Shown here one piece after another: positions 34,537-42,122 of a DNA stretch of 64,000 nucleotides. The stretch is from NCBI RefSeq assembly GCF_900116495.1, contig NZ_FPAY01000003.1:1-64000 (forward strand), given 5' to 3'. The notes below the pieces were generated by a model that saw nothing but the letters and a program-made list of their open reading frames with translations, searched no databases and was not told the DNA's origin. Every line of letters begins with the position of its first letter. The stretch's first letter is position 1. The translations under genes were made by a program, and so were the position numbers. This DNA comes from Arthrobacter sp. ov118 (lineage in GTDB: Bacteria > Actinomycetota > Actinomycetes > Actinomycetales > Micrococcaceae).

Positions 34537-34761
34537 ATGAATAAGAACCAGGATTTCCAGCAGAAATTCAGCGAAGCACTGGATGCCGATGACCTGTACT
34601 TCGAAGTCACCTATCTGGACAGCGACTGCGGCCGGATCCGCACCGAGCGCTTCGACGACGCTGCCGCGGCGGACCGTTTCGCCAGCCGGTGCGTCAGGGG
34701 CGAAGATGGCTGGGCCGTCGTCGATGCAATCCCGGCCAAGGTACGCCGCGCCGCCGCCTGA
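34537..34761 (+). CDS. Small protein of unknown function
   Basis: A 74-residue acidic protein (NKNQDFQQKFSEALDADDLY, and so on) with a predicted beta-alpha-beta layout and a basic C-terminus KVRRAAA. It lies 36 bp after the coiled-coil gene on the same strand. Two starts compete: the ATG at 34537, preceded by GGAAG, and an in-frame TTG at 34522 with a good GGAGG 5 nt upstream. No family is recognised. Confidence 0.6.
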   Translation: MNKNQDFQQKFSEALDADDLYFEVTYLDSDCGRIRTERFDDAAAADRFASRCVRGEDGWAVVDAIPAKVRRAAA

Positions 34762-34840
34762 CTCCCTCCGGGACGCTTCTCCAGGCGGTCCGCAGTGGCG
34801 TGCGCAGAACAGGGTGGTGGCAGAGAAGGGGCTGCAGCAG

Positions 34841-34873
34841 AAAAGGCCTCCACCCCTGGGGGTGAAGGCCCTC
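34841..34873. terminator. Terminator between the small protein and the aldo/keto reductase
   Basis: GGCCTYCACCCC pairs with its complement; the minus strand continues TTTTCTGC, so it best serves the aldo/keto reductase gene, which ends at 34890. Confidence 0.8.
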
Positions 34874-34889
34874 TGCTGACGCCAGCCGC

Positions 34890-35735
34890 TTAGGCGAAGT
34901 CGGAGACTGCGGGGTCCGGGCCGATCCGGCCGGCGCCTTCGGCGGAGCGGTCCAGTCCGTTGATGGCCTGAATATCCGTCTCGTCGAGGGTAACGTCCAG
35001 GGCCGCGTAGTTCTCGCGGATCCGTGACTCGGTCACCGACTTCGGGATGACCACGTTGCCGATTGCCAAGTGCCAGGCGATGACAACCTGGGCCGGGGTG
35101 GCACCGTGCTTTGTGGCAATCTGGGAAATGACCGGGCTCTCAAGGAGCTCGCCGCCCTGGCCCAGCGGCGACCAAGCCTGGGTGAGGATACCCTTGGACG
35201 CGTTGAATTCGCGCAGGTCGGCCTGGTTGAAGAACGGGTGCAGTTCGATCTGGTTGATCGCCGGAACCACGCCGGTCTCGTGGATCAGGCGCTGCAGGCC
35301 CTCCTTGGTGAAGTTGGAGACACCGATTGTCTTGACCCGGCCCTGCTTCTGGAGCTCGATGAGGGCCTTCCACGTGTCGACGTACTTATCCTGTTTGGGC
35401 TGCATCCAGTGAATCAGGTACAGGTCCAGTGTCTCGAGGCCAAGCCGTTCCAGAGACTCCTCGAAGGCCTTGAGGGTGGACTCGTAGCCCTGGTCTGCGT
35501 TCCACAGCTTGGTGGTGATGAAGATTTCTTCCGGCTTCAGGCCCGAGCGCTCGATGGCCCGCCCCACCCCAGCCTCGTTGCCGTAGATCTTTGCGGTGTC
35601 GATGTGGCGGAACCCGGCTTCGAACGCCTGGACCACTACCTTTTCGGCCACGTCGTCTTCAACCTGCCATACGCCGTAGCCGAGCTGGGGGATGGTGTTG
35701 CCGTCATTGAAAGTCAGTTCAGGAGAAAAAGTCAT
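34890..35735 (-). CDS. Aldo/keto reductase
   Basis: A 281-residue NADPH-dependent reductase with the complete catalytic tetrad: D46 and Y51 (HIDTAKIYGNE), K76 (FITTKLWN) and H109 (LYLIHWM). The C-terminal IPKSVTESRIREN loop binds the cofactor phosphate. It resembles the 2,5-diketo-gluconate reductase branch, but the physiological substrate is unknown. AGGA precedes the ATG. Confidence 0.92.
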   Translation of the reverse strand: MTFSPELTFNDGNTIPQLGYGVWQVEDDVAEKVVVQAFEAGFRHIDTAKIYGNEAGVGRAIERSGLKPEEIFITTKLWNADQGYESTLKAFEESLERLGLETLDLYLIHWMQPKQDKYVDTWKALIELQKQGRVKTIGVSNFTKEGLQRLIHETGVVPAINQIELHPFFNQADLREFNASKGILTQAWSPLGQGGELLESPVISQIATKHGATPAQVVIAWHLAIGNVVIPKSVTESRIRENYAALDVTLDETDIQAINGLDRSAEGAGRIGPDPAVSDFA

Positions 35736-35873
35736 TCTTTTATCCTGCCAACTTGGGCCCGCTCCGGCCAGCGTATCCGCGGAGCTAAGCTAGGCGCTTA
35801 AACCGGCATACTGCGGGAATAAAGACAAGCCCGCCGAAGTCCGGCCCCGGCCCTCTGCCGCGCCGAATTGAGC

Positions 35874-36341
35874 TCAGCCCGGCGTCGGAGTGCTGCCGGT
35901 TTCCTCCGCAAGCCGCCGTTCGGCGTCGTGGACCTGATCCAGCACGGCTTCGGCACGTCGCCGCACGGAGGCCGCGCCTACCGGGACGGGCCCCACTGCG
36001 AGGCGGAGCATCGCGGCCGCCTCAGCCGTCATGGCCAGTGAATTGCCTGCCGTGGACAGCGCCCGATGGACCCCGGCCAGAGGCCCGGGGATATCCAGTC
36101 CGTTGCTGGGAAACCGCCGCTGCGCCTCCATGCAGATCTTCCGGACCCTGGGACCGAGCGCCGAAAGCTGATCCGCGACGTCGACGAGCTCGGCATACAG
36201 TGCCTCGTCCTCGACGCCTTCGAGGACCTGGTGGTAGCGGTCAAGTCCCCGGTTGAACCGGTCATGGGCGCGCCGCCAGAGGCCTTTGCCGAGTTCGGCG
36301 TCGTCCCTGCGGCCTTGCCGCGCTGTGCTGAAGAAACCCAA
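35874..36341 (-). CDS. Helical protein of unknown function downstream of bpa
   Basis: A 155-residue, mostly helical protein (RFNRGLDRYHQVLEGVEDEALYAELVDVADQLSAL, and so on) with no signal peptide or membrane segment. It begins 7 bp after the bpa stop, so it is probably cotranscribed and may act with the proteasome activator, although nothing in its sequence proves this. I do not recognise a named family. Confidence 0.75.
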   Translation of the reverse strand: MGFFSTARQGRRDDAELGKGLWRRAHDRFNRGLDRYHQVLEGVEDEALYAELVDVADQLSALGPRVRKICMEAQRRFPSNGLDIPGPLAGVHRALSTAGNSLAMTAEAAAMLRLAVGPVPVGAASVRRRAEAVLDQVHDAERRLAEETGSTPTPG

Positions 36342-36348
36342 GGTCGCG

Positions 36349-37026
36349 CTAAAGATACTGGCCGGGGCCGTGGTCCGGGTCAGCCGCCTCGGGGGGCTGA
36401 GAGGGGTCCGCGCCGCGACGGGGCCCGGCGGCGCGGACCGGTTCGCCGTTTTCCCCGATGATGACGCCGGGGGCGATCACGGTTCCCGGCGGCAGCTGGC
36501 GCAGCTGCATCTGGGCGTAGGTGTGCTCCCGGGCGGCGTGCTGCGCCGCGATGGCCGTCTGGATGCCATGGAAAAGTCCCTCAAGCCAGCCGACCAGCTG
36601 GGCCTGGGCTATCCTCAGTTCCGCGTCAGAGGGGGTGGCGTCTGCCGGAAAGGGAAGGTTGATCCGTTCGAGCTCCTCAACGAGCTCCGGGGCAAGGCCG
36701 TCCTCGAGTTCCTTGATGGAACGGTCGTGGATTTCAGCCAGCCGGACGCGGGCCGCGTCGTCCAGGGGCGCGGACTTCACCTCGTCCAGCAACTGCTTGA
36801 CCATCGTGCCGATCCGCATGACCTTCGCGGGTTGGTCCACGAGGTCCTGAAGTTCGCTTCCCCGGGGCGGCCGGGGCCCGGAACCGGGTCCACCGGCGGG
36901 GCCGGCTGGCGCTGAAGCCGGTGGCGCCAGAGGTGTACCGGGCAGGGCGTCGTCCACGGGGGTGCCTTCTACGGGTACGTCTTCGGCAGTTTGGGCACCG
37001 GACTGAGTGTCGTGCTGATCGCTCAT
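36349..37026 (-). CDS. bpa: Bacterial proteasome activator Bpa (PafE)
   Basis: A 225-residue protein. A Pro/Ala/Gly-rich N-terminal tail (1-55) precedes a helical core of about 60-185 (PAKVMRIGTMVKQLLDEV, WLEGLFHGIQTAIAAQHAAREH), which in mycobacteria forms a dodecameric ring. It ends exactly in GQYL, the C-terminal motif that docks into the 20S proteasome and opens its gate without ATP. It implies that the genome also encodes a 20S proteasome (prcBA), outside this window. Confidence 0.92.
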   Translation of the reverse strand: MSDQHDTQSGAQTAEDVPVEGTPVDDALPGTPLAPPASAPAGPAGGPGSGPRPPRGSELQDLVDQPAKVMRIGTMVKQLLDEVKSAPLDDAARVRLAEIHDRSIKELEDGLAPELVEELERINLPFPADATPSDAELRIAQAQLVGWLEGLFHGIQTAIAAQHAAREHTYAQMQLRQLPPGTVIAPGVIIGENGEPVRAAGPRRGADPSQPPEAADPDHGPGQYL

Positions 37027-37078
37027 GGCTTCATACTCTCACGGCCCGGGAGGCGGCGGCCGGGGGTCCGCCGAAAGC

Positions 37079-37122
37079 GGAAGGGCGCCGTCGGAAACTC
37101 TTGTTCCCGACGGCGCCCTTCC
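37079..37122 (-). terminator. Terminator after ybdD
   Basis: A 16-bp stem (37079-37094 with 37107-37122) with a 12-nt loop lies 34 bp beyond the ybdD stop. It lacks a strong U-run. Confidence 0.65.
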
Positions 37123-37155
37123 CTGCCGGTGGTGCCGGCGGCCCGTTCTCAACGG

Positions 37156-37347
37156 TCAGCAGCACCGGCCCTGGGGGTTGGTGTCCTGCCGGTCGGTCCG
37201 GTCGCGCCAGAACTCCCGCTCGGTCAGGGGCGGCCCGGCGTGGCCCGCTGCCGCATGATGCTCGAGGTACTTCTTGTAGGCATCGGCGCCCAGGACTTTC
37301 CCGAGGTACCCGGCGATCCCCCGGATCCCGGCGACGACGGGGTTCAT
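37156..37347 (-). CDS. ybdD: YbdD/YjiX-family small protein
   Basis: A 63-residue protein of the family encoded with CstA-type transporters: KYLEHHAAAGHAGPPLTEREFWRDR is the core motif, and it ends in the typical Cys-Cys (GRCC). The ATG at 37347 lies 13 bp after the cstA stop. In E. coli the homologues are needed by, or associated with, the pyruvate transporters BtsT/CstA. Confidence 0.9.
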   Translation of the reverse strand: MNPVVAGIRGIAGYLGKVLGADAYKKYLEHHAAAGHAGPPLTEREFWRDRTDRQDTNPQGRCC

Positions 37348-37360
37348 GTCCGGCTCCGCA

Positions 37361-39688
37361 TCAGTGGTGTCCGGACTTTTCGAGCCGCTCCCCGGCCGGG
37401 AGCTGGTTCCACGTGGTCACGAGTTCGCGCTCGGCCGCGGTGGGTATGAACCCAGCCGGGGCGAAGACCTGGGACGCCTGGGCAGGGTCCTCGTGCTCGA
37501 CGTTGGCACGTCCCGCGGCCGTGTTCCGCAGGGCGTTGATGGTGGCGATCACGGCCGTGATGATGACGATGATGCTCAGCACCACGAAGATGACCGACAG
37601 CCAGCCCTGGATCATCGTGTTGCGGACCACGGCCTCCATGGCGGCCTGGGTCTTGGCAGTGCCGAAGGAGGTCTTGCCGTCCGCCAGCGCCTTGGCGAAG
37701 GCTGCGTTGTTGGCGAAGTAGCCCACCGCGGGTACGGGGGAGAAAATCTTGAGGAAGCTCGCCGTGATGGTCACGACGGCGGCGAACGCCAACGGCACGG
37801 CCACGATCCACAGGTACTTCAGCGCGGTGCGCTTGGCAGCAATGGCCAGGCAGACCGAGAGGGCAATGGCCGCCAGCAGCTGGTTGGCGATCCCAAACAG
37901 CGGGAACAGCGTGTTGATGCCGCCCAGCGGGTCGGTGACGCCCATCAGCAGGACGGCGCCCCAGGCCGCCACCATGACGGCGGTGCACAGCCAGGCGCCG
38001 GGACGCCAGGAGTTGTCCTTGAACTTGGGGATGAAGTTGCCGATCGAGTCCTGGAGCATGAAGCGCGCAACGCGGGTGCCGGCGTCCACCGCCGTGAGGA
38101 TGAACAGGGCTTCAAACATGATGGCGAAGTGGTACCAGAACGCCATCATCGCGGTGCCGCCGATGAACTGCTGCATGATGTGGGCCAGGCCGACGGCGAG
38201 CGTCGGCGCGCCGCCCGAGCGGGACACAATGCTCTGCTCCCCCACGTCCGAGGCCGTCTGCGCCAGATCGGCGGCGGAGATGTTGACACCGGCCAGGCCC
38301 AAGCTGTTGACCCACTGCGCCGCGGTCTCAACTGTGCCGCCGGTCAGCGCCACGGGGGCGTTCATGGCGAAGTAGATGCCGCGGTCAATGGAAATGGCGG
38401 CGACGAGCGCCATGATGGCCACGAAGGATTCCATGAGCATGCCGCCGTAGCCGATGAGGCGCGTCTGACGTTCCTTTTCGATCAGCTTCGGCGTCGTACC
38501 GGAGGCGATCAGGGCGTGGAAGCCGGACAGGGCACCGCAGGCGATCGTGACGAACAGGAACGGGAACAGGGCGCCGGAGAAGACCGGACCGTTGTCGCGG
38601 CCGGCGAACTCGCTGAAGGCCGGGACGGTGATCTCGGGCCGGACCACGATGATGGCCAGCGCCAGCATCACGATCACGCCGATCTTCATGAAAGTGGAGA
38701 GGTAGTCGCGGGGGGCCAGGAGCAGCCAGACGGGGAGGATCGCGGCGATGAAGCCGTAGACAATGAGGCCCCAGGCGATGGTGACCTTATCCAGGTGGAA
38801 GAACGCGGCGCCCCATTCGGTACCCGCCACGGCTCCGCCGCCGATGATGGCGGCCATGAGCAGCACGAAGCCGATGATGGAGACCTCCATGACCTTGCCC
38901 GGCCGGATGAACCGAAGGTACACGCCCATGAAGAGGGCGATCGGGATGGTCATGCCCACCGAGAAGACACCCCAGGGGCTTTCGCCCAGGGCATTGACGA
39001 CGACGAGGGCCAGGATGGCGACGATGATCACCATGATGAGCAGCGTGGCGACGAGGGCAGCGGTGCCGCCGATCAGGCCGAGTTCCTCCCGGGCCATTTG
39101 TCCGAGGGAGCGGCCGCCGCGGCGCATGGAGAAGAACAGGACGAGGTAGTCCTGGACGGCTCCTGCGAGGACGACGCCGATGATGATCCAAATGGTGCCG
39201 GGCAGGTACCCCATCTGCGCCGCGATGACCGGGCCGACCAGGGGTCCGGCGCCTGCGATGGCGGCGAAGTGGTGGCCGAACAGGACGTTGCGGTCCGTGC
39301 GGACGTAATCCTTGCCGTCGGCCTTGTATTCGGCCGGGGTGGCACGGCGGTCGTTGGGCTTGAGCAGGTAGCGCTCAATGACCTTGGAGTAGAAGCGGTA
39401 GCCGATCAGGTACGTGCAGACCGACGCGAACACAAACCAGATGGCGTTGACGGTCTCCCCGCGGATGATGGCGAGCATGATCCAGGCGACCCCGCCCAGC
39501 AGGGCGATGGCTGCCCACAGCGCGATCTTGGCGGGGGTCCACTTGCGGTCCGCGGCGTCGCGGACGGACTCATCCACCGACGTTGGCGGAAGGGACGGGT
39601 CCGGAGTGATCCCGTCGTCGAGCTGTGCGGTGCCTTGTGAGCTCCCGTGCGTGCTGTCGCGTTGTGTGCCGTCTGGCATTGTGCCCAT
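37361..39688 (-). CDS. cstA: Carbon starvation protein CstA (pyruvate/peptide transporter)
   Basis: A 775-residue inner-membrane transporter with some 16-18 hydrophobic segments. Family motifs are visible: FGHHFAAIAGAGPLVGPVIAAQMGYLPG, GAVQDYLVLFFSMRRGGRSLG, CGALSGFHALIASGTTPK and a cytoplasmic C-terminal tail. It is known to import pyruvate, and peptides in some species, under carbon limitation. The ATG at 39688 has GGAGGAG upstream. It forms an operon with ybdD. Confidence 0.94.
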   Translation of the reverse strand: MGTMPDGTQRDSTHGSSQGTAQLDDGITPDPSLPPTSVDESVRDAADRKWTPAKIALWAAIALLGGVAWIMLAIIRGETVNAIWFVFASVCTYLIGYRFYSKVIERYLLKPNDRRATPAEYKADGKDYVRTDRNVLFGHHFAAIAGAGPLVGPVIAAQMGYLPGTIWIIIGVVLAGAVQDYLVLFFSMRRGGRSLGQMAREELGLIGGTAALVATLLIMVIIVAILALVVVNALGESPWGVFSVGMTIPIALFMGVYLRFIRPGKVMEVSIIGFVLLMAAIIGGGAVAGTEWGAAFFHLDKVTIAWGLIVYGFIAAILPVWLLLAPRDYLSTFMKIGVIVMLALAIIVVRPEITVPAFSEFAGRDNGPVFSGALFPFLFVTIACGALSGFHALIASGTTPKLIEKERQTRLIGYGGMLMESFVAIMALVAAISIDRGIYFAMNAPVALTGGTVETAAQWVNSLGLAGVNISAADLAQTASDVGEQSIVSRSGGAPTLAVGLAHIMQQFIGGTAMMAFWYHFAIMFEALFILTAVDAGTRVARFMLQDSIGNFIPKFKDNSWRPGAWLCTAVMVAAWGAVLLMGVTDPLGGINTLFPLFGIANQLLAAIALSVCLAIAAKRTALKYLWIVAVPLAFAAVVTITASFLKIFSPVPAVGYFANNAAFAKALADGKTSFGTAKTQAAMEAVVRNTMIQGWLSVIFVVLSIIVIITAVIATINALRNTAAGRANVEHEDPAQASQVFAPAGFIPTAAERELVTTWNQLPAGERLEKSGHH

Positions 39689-39714
39689 TTGTCTCCTCCT
39701 CGAGAATCCCAGCT

Positions 39715-39741
39715 GGGCAGTTCACGGATTCAGAACTGCCC
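39715..39741. repeat. Inverted repeat upstream of cstA
   Basis: GGGCAGTTC (39715-39723) and GAACTGCCC (39733-39741) are perfect complements around 9 nt. It lies 27 bp before the cstA start and 50 bp after the padR stop. It could be the padR terminator (no U-run) or an operator or leader hairpin of cstA. Confidence 0.7.
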
Positions 39742-39790
39742 TCCGGCACCCTACCAGTGAGGCGGGACACCCTGGCCGCGGAGGGCCCCG

Positions 39791-40327
39791 CTACGCGGGG
39801 AGGTTGCTGAGCTGCATCAGGCGGGCCTCGCAAAGATCCAGCCAGCGCACTTCGGCTTCGGTCTGGAAAATTAGGGAGTCCAGCACCAAGAGTCTGGCGG
39901 TGTCGGCCGCGCGCTGGAGGCTCGCGGTCTCACGGCGTGACTTGGTGTACTCCTGCAGGGCGCGGATGGACACCGCGCGCTGTGCCTGGATGATGGCGCC
40001 GACGTCGGTCCCGGGCATCGTGAGGCCGAGCGCGAGCTTGATGGCCAGCTCATTCCGGGGCGGACTGGTGCGGGAGACAGGAGCGGTGAACCAGCGCCGG
40101 ACATCAGAGCGGCCGGCCGGTGTGATGCTGTACATGACGTGCCCGTCGCCGTCGCCGCCGTCTTTTTGCACCAGCCCGTCGCGTTCCAGCCGGTCAAGGG
40201 TGGTGTACACCTGCCCGATGTTCAGCGGCCAGGACGAGCCGGTGCGGTCCTCAAATTCGGTCCTGAGCTGGTAGCCGTAACGGGGCCTGTCCTGCAAGAG
40301 GGCTAGGAGACTGTGACGGATAGACAT
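39791..40327 (-). CDS. PadR-family transcriptional regulator
   Basis: A 178-residue regulator. The N-terminal winged helix (SIRHSLLALLQDRPRYGYQLRTEFEDRTG ... YTTLDRLERDGLV) is typical of PadR; the C-terminal half is a helical dimerisation region of the longer Vir_act_alpha_C type. The ATG at 40327 has GGGAG upstream. PadR proteins usually repress their own gene and a linked efflux or detoxification gene; a palindrome at 40358-40383 fits self-control. Neighbours in reach are cstA downstream and the quinone oxidoreductase upstream, both on the same strand. Confidence 0.9.
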   Translation of the reverse strand: MSIRHSLLALLQDRPRYGYQLRTEFEDRTGSSWPLNIGQVYTTLDRLERDGLVQKDGGDGDGHVMYSITPAGRSDVRRWFTAPVSRTSPPRNELAIKLALGLTMPGTDVGAIIQAQRAVSIRALQEYTKSRRETASLQRAADTARLLVLDSLIFQTEAEVRWLDLCEARLMQLSNLPA

Positions 40328-40357
40328 GGCGCTCCCGGGATCAAGAAACCACACAGC

Positions 40358-40392
40358 ATACACGCGCCCCAAGACGCGTGTATACCGCGTAT
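40358..40392. promoter_or_regulatory. Operator-like palindromes upstream of padR
   Basis: ATACACGCG (40358-40366) and CGCGTGTAT (40375-40383) are perfect inverted repeats with an 8-nt centre. A second, overlapping short palindrome, ATACCGCGTAT, lies at 40382-40392. PadR sites in other bacteria are often 4-5 bp arms of the ATRT/AYAT kind around 8 nt, so this fits an autoregulatory operator, 31 bp before the start. Confidence 0.65.
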
Positions 40393-40503
40393 GGAATTAC
40401 GTTATCGTTCTGCGCACCGCTCCCGCAAATTGAGCATTCCCCCGCCGGCATACGTCGGGGCTGACCTGCGGTTTAAGGCTTCGTCGGCACCGCGGGACCG
40501 TCG

Positions 40504-41487
40504 CTACATGAGCAGCAGGACTTTGCCGACGTGATCGCCTGAATCGAAGTATGTGTGCGCGGCGGCGGCTTGGTCCAGCGGGAAGGTCTTGGCCACGAGG
40601 GGCCGTATTCTGCCGTCGGTCAGCATCGGCCAAACGGCATCCCGGACGGCGTTCATGATCACGGTCTTTTCCTCGACCGGGCGGGGCCGAAGCGCCGTGG
40701 CAATGATGGCGCCCCGTTTCCGCAGCAGCTGCCCGAGGTCCAGTTCGGCCTTGACTCCGCCCTGCAGCCCGATCACCACGAGCCGTCCGTAGTCGGCGAG
40801 GGCATCAATGTTCCGCCCGAGGTATTTTGCCCCGACGACGTCGAGAATCACATCCGCGCCCTTGCCGCCGTTCTGCGAGCGCAGACTCGCGGGGAAGTCC
40901 TCCTCCGCGTAGTTGATCGCAATGTCCGCGCCCAGGAATGCTTTGGCGGTGCCCACCTTCTCCGCATTCCCGGCCGTCGTCGCCACGCGTGCGCCGAAGG
41001 CTTTCGCCAGCTGGATGGCCATGGTGCCGATGCCACCCGTGGCTCCGTGGATGAGGACAGTTTCGCCCGGCTGCAGCTGCGCCGTCATGATCAGGTTGGA
41101 ATATACCGTCGCCGCGACCTCCGGCAACGATGCCGCGGTGACCAAATCAACGCCGTCGGGGATCCTCAGAACCTGCCCGGCCGGCACCGCCACGCGCTGG
41201 GCGTAGCCGCCGCCGGCAAGCAGCGCCACCACCTTATCCCCTATGGAGAATGCTTTGGTGACGCCCGGGCCGAAGCCCGCAATCCGGCCAGAGACCTCGA
41301 GCCCGGGGATCTCGGAGGCACCGGGGGGCGGCGGATAGAAGCCCTTGCGCTGCTGGACGTCCGCACGGTTCAGGCCCGCGGCGACGACGTCGATCAGCAC
41401 CTCGCCGGTTCCGGCCACCGGGGCCTGCACCTCACGGACTTCCAGGACCTCGGGTCCGCCGGGCTCTGAGATATAGACAGCCTTCAT
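40504..41487 (-). CDS. NAD(P)H:quinone oxidoreductase (zeta-crystallin type)
   Basis: A 327-residue zinc-free medium-chain reductase. GLNRADVQQRKGFYPPPPGASEIPGLEVSG is the family's substrate-domain motif and HGATGGIGTMAIQLAKAFG the nucleotide-binding fold (about residues 148-166). It reduces quinones or enones with NADPH. The ATG at 41487 has GGGAG upstream. It is on the same strand as padR, 177 bp upstream of it, and could be under its control. Confidence 0.92.
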   Translation of the reverse strand: MKAVYISEPGGPEVLEVREVQAPVAGTGEVLIDVVAAGLNRADVQQRKGFYPPPPGASEIPGLEVSGRIAGFGPGVTKAFSIGDKVVALLAGGGYAQRVAVPAGQVLRIPDGVDLVTAASLPEVAATVYSNLIMTAQLQPGETVLIHGATGGIGTMAIQLAKAFGARVATTAGNAEKVGTAKAFLGADIAINYAEEDFPASLRSQNGGKGADVILDVVGAKYLGRNIDALADYGRLVVIGLQGGVKAELDLGQLLRKRGAIIATALRPRPVEEKTVIMNAVRDAVWPMLTDGRIRPLVAKTFPLDQAAAAHTYFDSGDHVGKVLLLM

Positions 41488-41642
41488 GGAGCACTCCCGA
41501 TTCCTAACTGGCGTCGCGCTCACGCAGCAATCGCCAGGTCCGTTCAACATCTCTCCCCAGAATATGGCGGGGAGCCGCACGCATCCGCAAGCGCAGCGTG
41601 TTTTTTGTGGCAGCCGACCGCCTATGAAAGACTACTCGTTAG

Positions 41643-41730
41643 GGAAGGTTGTCCGAGCGGCCGATGGAGCTGGTCTTGAAAACCAGTGTGCGGTAACCCC
41701 GTACCAAGAGTTCGAATCTCTTACCTTCCG
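41643..41730 (+). tRNA. tRNA-Ser (anticodon UGA)
   Basis: An 88-nt class II tRNA: acceptor GGAAGGT/ACCTTCC, anticodon stem TGGTC/AACCA region with loop anticodon TGA, a long variable arm, and T-arm GTTCGAATC. The discriminator is G73. It reads UCA and related serine codons. Confidence 0.97.
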
Positions 41731-41756
41731 CGAGAGCGCAGAGTTTGCGCGGTTCA

Positions 41757-41802
41757 GAGGCCGGCTGGGCCAATCGAAAGATTGGCCCAGCCGGCCTCTT
41801 TC
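41757..41802 (+). terminator. Terminator of tRNA-Ser(UGA)
   Basis: A perfect 19-bp stem (41757-41775 with 41780-41798) is closed by a GAAA tetraloop and followed by TTTCG. Confidence 0.88.
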
Positions 41803-41911
41803 GCGTCCGCAGCCCGGGACGATACCCAATCGAGCTCACCACCCTTACTATTGAGGCGCTGGTTGCTGGTCACCCGTGTACTGCTGGAACCGCCACACCC
41901 GAGGAGCGCCG

Positions 41912-42118
41912 ATGTCGCTGAGCAAGGGAACCCCCGTGGAATGGAATACGCCCCAGGGCACCACCCACGGCAAGATCGTGCAGAAAAAAGTCAGTGACTT
42001 CGAGCTGGACGGACATACCCACCGCGCCAGCCAAGACGAGCCGTTGTATGTGGTGGAATCCGCCAAAACCGGTGCGCGGGCTGCGCATAAAGCCTCTGCC
42101 CTGACTGTGAAGGAGTAA
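41912..42118 (+). CDS. DUF2945-family small protein (Tudor-like fold)
   Basis: A 68-residue protein with the family pattern KGTPVEWNTPQGTTHGKIVQK ... HRASQDEPLYVVES ... AAHKASAL. The fold is predicted Tudor-like; no biochemical role is established. GAGGAG lies 5 nt before the ATG. It sits 4 bp upstream of the sulfide:quinone oxidoreductase gene, so the two are an operon. Confidence 0.9.
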   Translation: MSLSKGTPVEWNTPQGTTHGKIVQKKVSDFELDGHTHRASQDEPLYVVESAKTGARAAHKASALTVKE

Positions 42119-42122
42119 CGCC

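Noticed and set aside
37346..39640. Long open frame on the plus strand opposite cstA
   Set aside because: cstA has clear transporter motifs and a ribosome site. The opposite frame is rich in His, Asp and Gly from reversed membrane codons and has no recognisable domain.
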